DNA from: Staphylococcus capitis subsp. capitis
Lineage (GTDB): Bacteria > Bacillota > Bacilli > Staphylococcales > Staphylococcaceae
Reading direction: 5' to 3'
DNA: 64,000 bases
Assembly (NCBI RefSeq): GCF_040739495.1
Contig: NZ_CP145263.1
Coordinates: forward strand, 372,001 to 436,000
Below the pieces are notes generated by a model. The model searched no databases, was not told the DNA's origin, and saw nothing but the letters and a program-made list of their open reading frames with translations. Both the position numbers and the translations under genes were made by a program. Position 1 is the stretch's first letter. Each line of letters starts with the position of its first letter. Below, piece after piece: positions 56,703 through 64,000 of the stretch.

Positions 56703-58061
56703 ATATTTGGAGAAATTTGGCCACTCATAAGTGTTGTACTCGGGATTGTTATCTTACTTACTTTAATTATATTCTTGAAATTAAATACATTTATTTCATT
56801 AATCATTACTTCAATTATTACGGCACTATTATTAGGAATGCCTTTAAATAAAATTATGGAAACGATTGAAAATGGAATGGGTAGTACCTTAGGTCATATT
56901 GCGCTCATCTTCGGGTTAGGAGCGATTCTAGGTAAATTACTAGCTGATGGTGGAGGTGCTACTCGAATTGCAGATACGCTCATCGCTAAATTTGGTCAGA
57001 AACATGTTCAGTGGGCTATGCTAATCGCTGCTTTCATCGTAGGTATTGCATTATTCTTTGAAGTTGGTTTGGTACTATTAATACCACTCGTATTTACAGT
57101 AGCTAAGCGGGCAAATGTTTCAATCTTAAAATTAGGACTACCAATGGTTACAGCATTATCAGTAACTCATGGTTTCTTACCACCACATCCGGGGCCTGTC
57201 GTGATAGCAAAAGAGCTTAAAGCTAATATTGGTGAAGTATTATTATACGGTATCATCATTGCAATTCCAGTGACACTTATCGCAGGCCCATTCTTTAATC
57301 ATATGGCTCAAAAAATAATTCCTAGTGCTTATAGACGCGAAGGGGATATTACTTCATTAGGTACTCAAAAAGAATTCAAAGAGGAAGAAATGCCAAGTTT
57401 TGGTATTAGCTTACTTACAGCAACATTACCGGTTATTTTAATGTTAATTTCCACAATTGTGCAATTAGTGACAGGTCATGAAGATCCAACAAACTGGTTT
57501 GAACAAATCATTTATCTTATAGGAACAGCTGGTACAGCAATGTTAATTGCGGTTATCTTTGCGATTTTCTCCATGGGTGTAATGAGGCAACGTAAGATGG
57601 AGAATATTATGGAATCCGTTACAAATGCAATTTATCCTATAGGTATGATGTTACTCATCATTGGCGGTGGCGGTACATTTAAACAAGTGTTAATTGATGG
57701 AGGCGTTGGAGACACCATCGCTAAAATGTTTGAAGGTTCCAACATGTCACCTATATTGCTCGCATGGATTGTGGCAGCTGTATTACGTATCGCGCTTGGA
57801 TCAGCTACAGTTGCTGCGGTCTCAACAACAGGAATTGTGATACCTTTATTACATCATTCAGATACGAACGTTGCATTAGTTGTGCTCGCAATTGGTGCAG
57901 GAAGTGTTATCCTATCCCACGTCAATGATGCAGGTTTCTGGATGTTCAGAGAATACTTTGGTCTCACGATTAAAGAAACATTCTTAACGTGGTCATTACT
58001 AGAGACAATCATCTCTGTTTCTGGAATTATTTTCATACTATTTATCAGTTTATTTGTTTAA
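56703..58061 (+). CDS. gntP: Gluconate permease GntP, apparent ATA start
   Basis: Gluconate:H+ symporter of the GntP family, about twelve to fourteen membrane segments, with the family blocks GLGAILGKLLADGGGATRIAD and THGFLPPHPGPVVIAKEL intact. The conserved N-terminus (IFGEIWPLISVVLGIVILLTL ...) is encoded from 56703, where the expected start codon is ATA, 6 bases after AAGGGG; 452 residues from there. No ATG, GTG or TTG is in frame between the upstream stop (56679) and TTG 56775, which would delete the first membrane helix and has no ribosome site. Expression may be reduced. Confidence 0.85.
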   Translation: MFGEIWPLISVVLGIVILLTLIIFLKLNTFISLIITSIITALLLGMPLNKIMETIENGMGSTLGHIALIFGLGAILGKLLADGGGATRIADTLIAKFGQKHVQWAMLIAAFIVGIALFFEVGLVLLIPLVFTVAKRANVSILKLGLPMVTALSVTHGFLPPHPGPVVIAKELKANIGEVLLYGIIIAIPVTLIAGPFFNHMAQKIIPSAYRREGDITSLGTQKEFKEEEMPSFGISLLTATLPVILMLISTIVQLVTGHEDPTNWFEQIIYLIGTAGTAMLIAVIFAIFSMGVMRQRKMENIMESVTNAIYPIGMMLLIIGGGGTFKQVLIDGGVGDTIAKMFEGSNMSPILLAWIVAAVLRIALGSATVAAVSTTGIVIPLLHHSDTNVALVVLAIGAGSVILSHVNDAGFWMFREYFGLTIKETFLTWSLLETIISVSGIIFILFISLFV

Positions 58062-58099
58062 TTAAATATAACCGAATGATTATCGATATGAACAACAGT

Positions 58100-58126
58100 C
58101 CCTTCACTAAGTAAATTAGTGAAGGG
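58100..58126 (+). terminator. Hairpin after gntP
   Basis: CCCTTCACTAA / TTAGTGAAGGG perfect 11-bp stem; only a weak T tract follows. Confidence 0.6.
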
Positions 58127-58210
58127 GTTAACTCTACTATGAAAGCATTTTAAATAATGATACACTTTAAAATGAATACGATAAACAATATAAATAAAGG
58201 GGCTTACATA

Positions 58211-59080
58211 TTGAGACAAATTAAAAAAGCAATTATACCTGCAGCTGGCCTAGGTACGAGATTCTTACCAGCTACAAAAGCTATGCCTAAAGAAATGTTA
58301 CCAATATTGGATAAACCAACAATACAATACATAGTAGAAGAAGCTTCACGTGCAGGCATCGAAGATATTATCATCGTTACCGGAAAACACAAACGAGCAA
58401 TTGAAGATCATTTCGATAATCAAAAAGAACTTGAAATGGTGTTAGAAGATAAAGGTAAAACTGAATTATTAGAAAAAGTTCAATATTCTACTGAATTAGC
58501 TAATATTTTCTATGTACGACAAAAAGAGCAAAAAGGTCTAGGACATGCAATTTATTCTGCTCGTCAATTTATAGGTGATGAACCGTTTGCTGTGCTTCTA
58601 GGTGATGATATTGTTGAATCTGATACACCAGCTATTAAACAATTAATGGAAGTATATGAAGAAACTGGTAATTCAGTGATAGGTGTTCAAGAAGTGCCAG
58701 AGTCAGAAACGCATCGCTACGGTATTATTGATCCTTTATCTAAAAAAGAACGTCGTTACGAAGTTCAGAAGTTTGTTGAGAAACCTGAACAAGGTACAGC
58801 ACCTTCTAATTTAGCAATTATGGGACGTTATGTCCTAACTCCAGAGATTTTTGATTATTTAAAAACACAGAAAAAAGGTGCAGGTAATGAAATACAACTC
58901 ACAGATGCTATCGAAAGAATGAATAGTGAACATCAAGTATTTGCATATGACTTTATCGGTAACCGCTACGATGTTGGTGAAAAGTTAGGTTTCGTAAAAA
59001 CTACTATTGAATACGCACTAAAAGACGAAAGTATGAAAGATGAACTTAAGCGTTTTTTAAAAGAATTAGATATTAAATAA
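58211..59080 (+). CDS. gtaB: UTP-glucose-1-phosphate uridylyltransferase
   Basis: 289 residues from the TTG that follows AAAGGGG by 8 bases; an ATG 54 bases earlier lacks a ribosome site. Makes UDP-glucose for glycolipid anchors and wall polymers. Nucleotidyltransferase signature [26 protein letters not shown] (about 7-32), [10 protein letters not shown] (about 127) and [11 protein letters not shown]. Called GtaB/GalU in staphylococci. Next to a glycosyltransferase of the teichoic-acid type, for which UDP-sugar supply is relevant. Confidence 0.94.
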   Translation: MRQIKKAIIPAAGLGTRFLPATKAMPKEMLPILDKPTIQYIVEEASRAGIEDIIIVTGKHKRAIEDHFDNQKELEMVLEDKGKTELLEKVQYSTELANIFYVRQKEQKGLGHAIYSARQFIGDEPFAVLLGDDIVESDTPAIKQLMEVYEETGNSVIGVQEVPESETHRYGIIDPLSKKERRYEVQKFVEKPEQGTAPSNLAIMGRYVLTPEIFDYLKTQKKGAGNEIQLTDAIERMNSEHQVFAYDFIGNRYDVGEKLGFVKTTIEYALKDESMKDELKRFLKELDIK

Positions 59081-59083
59081 AGT

Positions 59084-59117
59084 AAAAGCGACTCTCATAA
59101 TGGAGAGTCGCTTTTAT
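59084..59117 (+). terminator. Terminator after gtaB
   Basis: AAAGCGACTCTC / GAGAGTCGCTTT perfect 12-bp stem with T tail. Confidence 0.9.
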
Positions 59118-59435
59118 GCATCATAATTCATAAAAAATAGTCTCTCGATTATTAATAATATTACTCTATAAATATTACAAGATACGAAAATAGTTTTTTA
59201 CATATTTATCCCCTTAAAGAGTAAAATTTTATATTTAGTGGAAAGTAAATAATCGTCTATTAATAAATATAGTGTATACTATATATTTGTAATTAACAAC
59301 TTATGAAATAATTTATATATTGGTGTGTTGCTTGGGATATTTGATTAGAAAATAATATCTAAATTTTTGATTATTATTAACTAATCACTTAAATGAAGGT
59401 AAACAAAGATTTTGTTAAAGGAGATAAGTTGAAAA
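59118..59435. other. AT-rich intergenic region
   Basis: About 318 bases, extremely AT-rich, several near-palindromes such as ATAGTGTATACTATAT near 59270, no supported ORF. Base composition is lower in GC than the core genes, which agrees with the start of a horizontally acquired segment. Confidence 0.4.
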
Positions 59436-60913
59436 ATGATATACACGGTAACTTCCACTTTGCCACTTACACATGGTGGTAGAACTAAATCACTTTTGAA
59501 GCGAGTGAAATTTTTAGATAAGGAAATGAATATACGTAATAAAATTTTAACTACAAATTATAATGTGAATTATGAAACAGTCTGCGAAAAATTTCTGAAT
59601 AGTCAATTTATTACTGAAAACACTGAATTTGAAAATATTTATGACTGGTTATCAGGGTTTAAATTATTTCAAATTCCTAAAACTAAGTTTAGAAAAAAAC
59701 AATCTATCATGAAGTGAACAAAGAAATACCAGGGTTAAAATGCAAAGAAAAAGATAACGTACTTAGATATTATGATGGGGATACATATGTACTTTACCGT
59801 AAATTTTATGAGGATAGTAATATTTTAAAATTTGAAGATGTAATGTCACCAATTTCAAAAAGAAAAATTGAAAGAAGAGAGTATAATAGTTATGGAATAC
59901 TCCATAGAAAGTCATACTTTTCTCGAAAAACATACAATAGGATTTTAGAAGAATATTTTGATATTAAAGGGAATATCTATTGTAAAAAATTCTATAATTC
60001 ACAAATTAAGGACCAAGTTGATTTCGTACAGATACTTAAAGATAATATTTATTTAAAATCTTTCAAAACAAATAAAGATTTGTTCAAATACTATTTCGAA
60101 AATCGATTCAAAAATGAAGATATTGTTTTTTGTGATGCAAGATTATTAGATGAACCTCTTCTTAATCAAGCTAAAAAAACTAAGAATATATTGGTATTCC
60201 ATAGTAACCACTTAAAAAACGAAATAACTCGCCCATCATATGAATTTGCACTAAACAATTCTCATAAAATAGCCCAATATATTTTATTGACGCAAAAACA
60301 AAAAGAAGATATTCAAAAATCATACAATATTGGAAATGATAAAATAACTGTTATACCACATTTTATTGAAGCATATCCTAAAATAGACAATACTGAAAAA
60401 TTAAATAGGTTTATTTTTATTGGAAGACTTGCTCCAGAAAAACAGATAGATCATATAATTGAAGCATATAAACTATTTTTATCATATGGTCATGATACAA
60501 AATTAGAAATATACGGCGCAGATGAACGTGATCAAAAGAATCACTTATTAGATTTAATTGATAAATATGGTATTAAAAATTATGTACAAATACATGAATT
60601 TACTGAAAATCCTCTTAATGAATTTAGAAAATCTAAAGCTTCATTATTAACAAGTAAAAATGAAGGGTTTGGTTTAACTATTATGGAAAGTATTGAAGTT
60701 GGTTGTCCAGTTATCTCATATGATGTGTGTTATGGTCCAAGTGAGATTATTCAACATCGTTCGAATGGTTACTTAGTTGAAAAAGATAATATTGAAGAAT
60801 TTGCGAAATATATGGACAAAATTATCAATAGACCATTAAAAAAGTTGAAACTAAAGCAACACTCAAACAAGAAAGCGCAAAACAAAATTATAAAGAATTA
60901 TTTCAGAAAATAA
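59436..60913 (+). pseudogene. TarM/TagE-like glycosyltransferase, frameshifted at poly-A
   Basis: Family-4-type glycosyltransferase with the N-terminal insertion domain of teichoic-acid alpha-glucosyltransferases (TagE/TarM). First ORF 59436-59717, second 59714-60913 one phase off. Adding one A to the A7 run (59693-59699) joins KFRKK to TIYHEVNKEIPGLKC. In the C-terminal domain: NRFIFIGRLAPEKQIDHII, donor-site SLLTSKNEGFGLTIMESIEVGCPVISYDV with the EX7E pair. Likely adds glucose or GlcNAc to wall teichoic acid or a surface protein when intact (about 492 residues). Low GC and lysine/asparagine-rich, possibly acquired. Confidence 0.8.
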
Positions 60914-61320
60914 AAAGGTAAACTTTCGCTTCTCAGTAATTTTAAACAAAGCATATTTAATGAATAATAAATACTTATATAATTTATAATAAAATTATAG
61001 GATATATTAAGAAAATTAAAGGTTCTAATGAGTTTTCAATAATATAGGTACTAATAGAAAGCGATAATAAAAATATAACTACAGCGAAGACCTATTTAGA
61101 TTCGTATGAATCAAAAAATTTTAAACTAAAGATATAGTTTCTATGTTAGTTAAAATTAAATTAGTCGAATGGTTCAATATAGCTGAAAATTACAAAATGA
61201 ATCCCAAAAAATATATTACTAAAGTGAAAATGTTGGAAGGTGATTAACAGTGGAATTCCTTACAAAATATGAAGTGCACAATCACGCCAAAAAAGCAGTA
61301 GGAAAAACTATGAAAGAACT
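60914..61320 (+). other. Region of decayed coding fragments
   Basis: No intact gene. Translations give protein-like fragments, for example NITTAKTYLDSYESKNFKL near 61070-61130, a 34-codon ORF at 61143-61247 (MLVKIKLVEWFNIAENYKMN ...) and VEFLTKYEVHNHAKKAVGK from 61250, in mixed frames with stops. These look like the wreck of a gene, probably part of the restriction-modification locus whose methyltransferase end follows. Confidence 0.45.
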
Positions 61321-62001
61321 AAACAAAGGTATTTCGGTTTCTAAAAACTAGAGGATATAATATATAGTAAAGGTATATTTGCTAAAGGTTTTCCAATTGA
61401 AAATGTAGCCAATAAAAATAGAATAAATTCAACAACTATTTCAGAAGATATTGTGGAAATTTCAGATGAATTTAGTTTCAATTTTTTTAATAGTGGAGTT
61501 ATGAGAGAAGGACAACTATTGACAATTGATACTATACCTAAGTATGAAGAACCCACGCCATTAAGAAATATAGTGGAAGATGTAGTTACTGAAAATCATT
61601 ATTTAACAGATGAGCAAGTTAATAAATTTAAATATTTACGAGGTCCTAAAAAAATTAAAAGAACCTCTAAAGATGGACATGAATATTTTTTCTCTGAAGG
61701 TGGAATGTCTGAGACAGATTCCCTAGATTTACCATCTAGAACAATGTTAACTAGTGAAGCTTCAGTTAATCGAAGTACTCATTTTCTTAAAGTGAACGAA
61801 ATTTATAGAACTTTAACTCCTATTGAGGCAGAGAGACTCAATGGATTTCCAGATAATTGGACAGATACGATGCCAGATAGAATGAGATATTTCTGCATGG
61901 GCAATGCTCTAGTAGTACCCGTAATTACCAGAATAGCAAATCAAATTGAAAATATTGAAATAAATAATCAGGATAATTTTAGTCAACTTAAATTATTCTA
62001 A
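61321..62001 (+). pseudogene. Remnant C-terminal part of a C5-cytosine DNA methyltransferase
   Basis: Only the C-terminal end survives. KQRYFGF at 61324 resembles motif VIII, followed at once by an in-frame TAA (61342); from there the frame is open to 62001. Motif IX/X sequences are clear: RTLTPIEAERLNGFPDNWTD and RMRYFCMGNALVVPVITRI. The FxGxG (motif I), catalytic PCQ (motif IV) and ENV (motif VI) parts are absent from the window, so the enzyme cannot work. No cognate nuclease is seen. Confidence 0.8.
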
Positions 62002-62030
62002 AAAAGAGATGTTTACACATCTCTTTTTTA
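62001..62030 (+). terminator. Terminator after methyltransferase remnant
   Basis: AAAAGAGATG-TTTA-CACATCTCTTTT stem-loop with T run. Confidence 0.85.
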
Positions 62031-62070
62031 ATTTTTTAGGAAAATTTACATAAAAATTAAGAAGTGATGA

Positions 62071-62092
62071 TTTTGTGAAAAGTATCACAAAA
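62071..62092. promoter_or_regulatory. Palindromic operator upstream of small HTH-like gene
   Basis: TTTTGTGA-N6-TCACAAAA, a perfect 8-bp inverted repeat 75 bases before the small ORF. It also resembles a Rex site (TTGTGAAAAGTATCACAA, one mismatch in a half-site). Confidence 0.55.
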
Positions 62093-62166
62093 TACTTTTA
62101 TTTTACATGAAAAGGTGTAGTATATGAATTGTAAGGAGTAAGTAATAAATTATGGAGTGATTGACT

Positions 62167-62358
62167 ATGAGAAATGTAATTGAGAATTTAATTAACTCTG
62201 ATGTAAGTAGTTATGAAATTTATGTACACACTGGCGTAAATCAAGGTCTTATAGGTGATCTTAAAGATGGATATTTAACAATTGACTCAATCCCTTATAT
62301 TGATGCCGAGAGATTATATTATTATAGTCTAGAACGTAAATCCCTTGTTACAAGTTAA
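62167..62358 (+). CDS. Small helix-turn-helix-like protein
   Basis: 63 residues from the ATG after GGAGTGAT; a TTG two codons upstream is less likely. The first 35 residues (VIENLINSDVSSYEIYVHTGVNQGLIGDLKDG) have the spacing of a Cro/XRE-type HTH (SSYEIYVHTGVNQGLIGDL), though the turn is not typical and DNA binding is inferred. Similar short proteins occur next to restriction-modification and other accessory genes in staphylococci. A palindrome upstream may be its own operator. Confidence 0.6.
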   Translation: MRNVIENLINSDVSSYEIYVHTGVNQGLIGDLKDGYLTIDSIPYIDAERLYYYSLERKSLVTS

Positions 62359-62473
62359 CCAAACCAATAACGCTATTGATAACTCCCGAAAATGATGAAA
62401 TGAACTTGCTCTCAAAGAGTAATTGAGAGCAACAAACACTCTATATACCCCTAAAATCTAGAATAATGTGTTA

Positions 62474-62511
62474 GAAGACCACATCCTACGCCCCAGTAAG
62501 ATGTGGTCTTC
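62474..62511. terminator. Strong hairpin, probable bidirectional terminator
   Basis: GAAGACCACATC / GATGTGGTCTTC perfect 12-bp stem; followed by CGCTATGTTT, so the T run is poor. Confidence 0.6.
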
Positions 62512-62609
62512 GCTATGTTTATTCAACTTATTGATTATTTAATAAAAAAATGTAAATCCTAAAATTACTCTCTATGTATTTAATATTTTTTGAAGGATGA
62601 ACGAAAAAT

Positions 62610-62697
62610 AAGGTCATCCGACTCCTGTGGGAATAAGACGAGTTGAAAACTTGCATAGCAAGGTTAAGACTGTCTCCAAGGAAAGCATGATGACCAA
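62610..62697. repeat. 88-bp palindromic intergenic element, copy 2
   Basis: Same length and orientation as 40648-40735; about 74 of 88 bases agree by eye. The terminal repeat is AGGTCATC / GATGACC with the last two bases lost, and the inner GC stem is partly eroded, while the central CTTGC/GCAAG hairpin is kept. Confidence 0.78.
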
Positions 62698-62734
62698 ACT
62701 ATATTTATCTTCTAATGAATTATTCTAGACTAAT

Positions 62735-63037
62735 CTATTGAGTAATACGACCTCTTGGGTTTTCTTTTTTATCATTTTGTTTAAAGTTCTTTTTAATACC
62801 ATTATATTCATAAGTGATATTAAATAACTTATTCTTTGCTGCATCTCTACTCGCAAATGGTAATCTCACGTCTTCCATTTTCTCAACTTCATGTCTAAAA
62901 GCTTTTTCTTCTTTTTGACGTTCTTTTATAGACATATTTAACCATTCTTCTTCAGTAAATAAATCCTCGAAATGAAATTCAAATGCAGTACGGTGCTTTT
63001 CTTCTCTTAACTTTAGAACGCGATCATAATAAGACAT
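62735..63037 (-). CDS. DUF1413-like small cytosolic protein
   Basis: 100 residues from the ATG with AAGGAGG about ten bases before it; the GTG three codons earlier is too close to that site. Very charged: YYDRVLKLREEKHRTAFEFHFEDLFTEEEWLNMSIKERQKEEKAFRHEVEK ... RLPFASRDAAKNKLFNITYEYNG. The F-x-F-x-D-L-F-x-x-x-x-W block resembles DUF1413 proteins of staphylococci. Function unknown; the tail KENPRGRITQ is basic. Confidence 0.7.
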   Translation of the reverse strand: MSYYDRVLKLREEKHRTAFEFHFEDLFTEEEWLNMSIKERQKEEKAFRHEVEKMEDVRLPFASRDAAKNKLFNITYEYNGIKKNFKQNDKKENPRGRITQ

Positions 63038-63229
63038 CTCTCTCACTACCTCCTTCTAGTATATACTCATAATTATATATCACTACTTTATATTAATTAT
63101 TAAGTACCCACACTGAAATTATAACATTTTTTAATTTTTGCAATCATTTCAATTTTATAGAGTATTGAAAAACGTTAAGATAAATATAACTTATATTGAA
63201 ATTCATTTTCCAAAAAGGAGACTAAAGAT

Positions 63230-63922
63230 ATGTCAGAGTTAAACAATAAAGTAGCAGTAATTACAGGAGCAGGTAGTGGGATTGGAGAAGCTATCGCTAA
63301 AGCACTAAGCCAACACGGGGTTAACATTGCGCTTGCTGGAAGAAATGAAGAAAAACTACAAACCGTGGCACAACAACTTGAAACTGAAACTAAAGTCATC
63401 CCTACCGATGTCACTCAAAAAGATAGTGTTGACCAAATGCTACAGGTAGTTAAAGGACACTATGGCAAAGTCGACGTCGTTGTTAATAGTGCTGGACAAA
63501 GTTTATCATCTAAAATCACAGATTATGACGTTGAACAATGGGACACAATGATTGATGTGAATTTAAAAGGGACGCTTTATGTATTACAAGCAGCATTACC
63601 ACATTTATTAAATCAATCAAGTGGACATATTATAAATATTGCTTCTATTTCTGGATTTGAAGTTACGAAGACAAATGCTGTATACAGCGCCACTAAAATA
63701 GCAATCCATACTATTACACAAGCCCTTGAAAAAGAACTCGCACGTACCGGTGTAAAAGTGACAAGTGTATCACCAGGAATGGTTGAAACACCAATGACTG
63801 AAGGTAATGACTTTGGTGGACGTAAAAAGTTAGATACACGCGACATCGCCGAAGCAGTTGTATATGCGTTAACGCAACCAAGCCATGTAAATGTTAATGA
63901 AGTGACAGTCAGACCTGTATAG
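63230..63922 (+). CDS. SDR-family NAD(P)-dependent oxidoreductase
   Basis: 230 residues, classical short-chain dehydrogenase/reductase. Cofactor motif [12 protein letters not shown] (about 12-23), NSAGQS (about 87), catalytic Ser in NIASISGFE (about 138) and YSATK (Tyr-x-x-x-Lys, about 151-155), and PGMVETPMT. Arg residues after the second strand (AGRNEEKL) suggest NADP preference. Substrate not predictable. ATG follows AAAAAGGAGACTAAAGAT. Confidence 0.92.
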   Translation: MSELNNKVAVITGAGSGIGEAIAKALSQHGVNIALAGRNEEKLQTVAQQLETETKVIPTDVTQKDSVDQMLQVVKGHYGKVDVVVNSAGQSLSSKITDYDVEQWDTMIDVNLKGTLYVLQAALPHLLNQSSGHIINIASISGFEVTKTNAVYSATKIAIHTITQALEKELARTGVKVTSVSPGMVETPMTEGNDFGGRKKLDTRDIAEAVVYALTQPSHVNVNEVTVRPV

Positions 63923-64000
63923 AAGTATTAAAGAGCATACTATTAAGATGACAAGCACTTATAGAATGTTAAACTTGAATTGTAAACTATTTGATACTTT

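Larger units (their letters stand above)
62359..62734. other. Intergenic region with hairpins and the palindromic element
   Basis: 376 bases without a supported gene. Holds GCTCTC/GAGAGC at about 62409-62430, a strong terminator-like hairpin at 62474-62511, and the 88-bp repeat element copy 2. Confidence 0.6.

Noticed and set aside
56775..56777. TTG as the real start of gntP
   Set aside because: It would remove the first conserved membrane segment and has no Shine-Dalgarno sequence; the upstream codons clearly encode the family N-terminus.
61143..61247. 34-codon ORF upstream of the methyltransferase remnant
   Set aside because: No ribosome site of quality and embedded in decayed sequence with several broken frames; treated as debris.
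60914..62001. A functional restriction-modification system
   Set aside because: Catalytic methyltransferase motifs and any nuclease are missing, with stops in the remaining part.
1..64000. CRISPR arrays, tRNA/rRNA genes, insertion sequences, prophage
   Set aside because: No regularly spaced direct repeats, no tRNA-like cloverleaf or rRNA sequence, and no transposase or phage protein was found on reading both strands.

Overview
The window is low-GC Gram-positive DNA with strong Shine-Dalgarno sites, TTG/GTG starts, sortase A, CidABC, RelP, a Firmicute class III fructose-1,6-bisphosphatase and a capBCAD poly-gamma-glutamate locus. Together these point to a coagulase-negative Staphylococcus, most likely of the S. 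epidermidis / S. capitis / S. saccharolyticus group. That assignment is inference from recalled protein families, not from a database search. No rRNA, tRNA, CRISPR array, insertion sequence or prophage was seen.

Layout. 1-5.2 kb: 3' part of cidA, cidB, cidC (overflow pyruvate oxidation to acetate), then ptsG behind a GlcT-type antiterminator leader. 5.3-12.6 kb: CPBP protease, Rex-regulated alcohol dehydrogenase, thioesterase, thioredoxin-like protein, YitT, esterase, and a DMT transporter divergent from a broken AraC regulator. 13.1-17.5 kb: cap operon capB-capC-capA-(small capE-like ORF)-capD. 17.8-21.8 kb: ribose genes rbsU-rbsD-rbsK and a xylulokinase-like gene. 22-26 kb: a broken 265-codon gene of unknown function, a PfoR-like membrane protein and both L-serine dehydratase subunits. 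26-33.6 kb: small membrane protein, GNAT, sortase A, HAD phosphatase, D-lactate dehydrogenase divergent from a nitroreductase, aldehyde dehydrogenase, and a VOC gene interrupted at a TA microsatellite. 33.7-43.5 kb: GNAT, broken metal-binding lipoprotein, broken aldehyde dehydrogenase, YkvI, Na+/H+ antiporter, XRE/membrane pair, fbp, DedA. 43.7-47.5 kb: thiamine thiazole operon tenI-thiO-thiS-thiG-thiF under a TPP riboswitch. 48-53 kb: broken glucarate-type MFS gene, monooxygenase, FUSC protein, ChaB/DUF2188 protein, relP. 53.3-59.1 kb: hydrolase, gntR-gntK-gntP, UTP-glucose-1-phosphate uridylyltransferase. 59.4-64 kb: broken TarM/TagE-like glycosyltransferase, remnant cytosine methyltransferase, small helix-turn-helix-like protein, DUF1413-like protein, SDR oxidoreductase.

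Common threads. Many genes handle redox balance and carbon overflow (cidC, adh, ddh, nitroreductase, two aldehyde dehydrogenases, serine dehydratase, ptsG, gnt, rbs). The DNA in front of them carries candidate Rex operators (adh, ddh/nitroreductase, pfoR-sda) and CcpA cre sites (ptsG, rbs, aldA, gnt, the MFS gene, pfoR-sda). The second thread is decay. Eight genes are interrupted by an amber codon, a one-base slip in a homopolymer, a dinucleotide-repeat slip or truncation, and gntP lacks a standard start codon at the expected place. This could be real reductive evolution, slippage-driven on/off switching, or uncorrected sequencing error, and the window alone cannot separate them. The most unusual structural items are a pair of 88-bp palindromic intergenic elements 22 kb apart, a 53-codon capE-like ORF inside the cap operon, and a Rex-like site in front of the serine catabolism genes.
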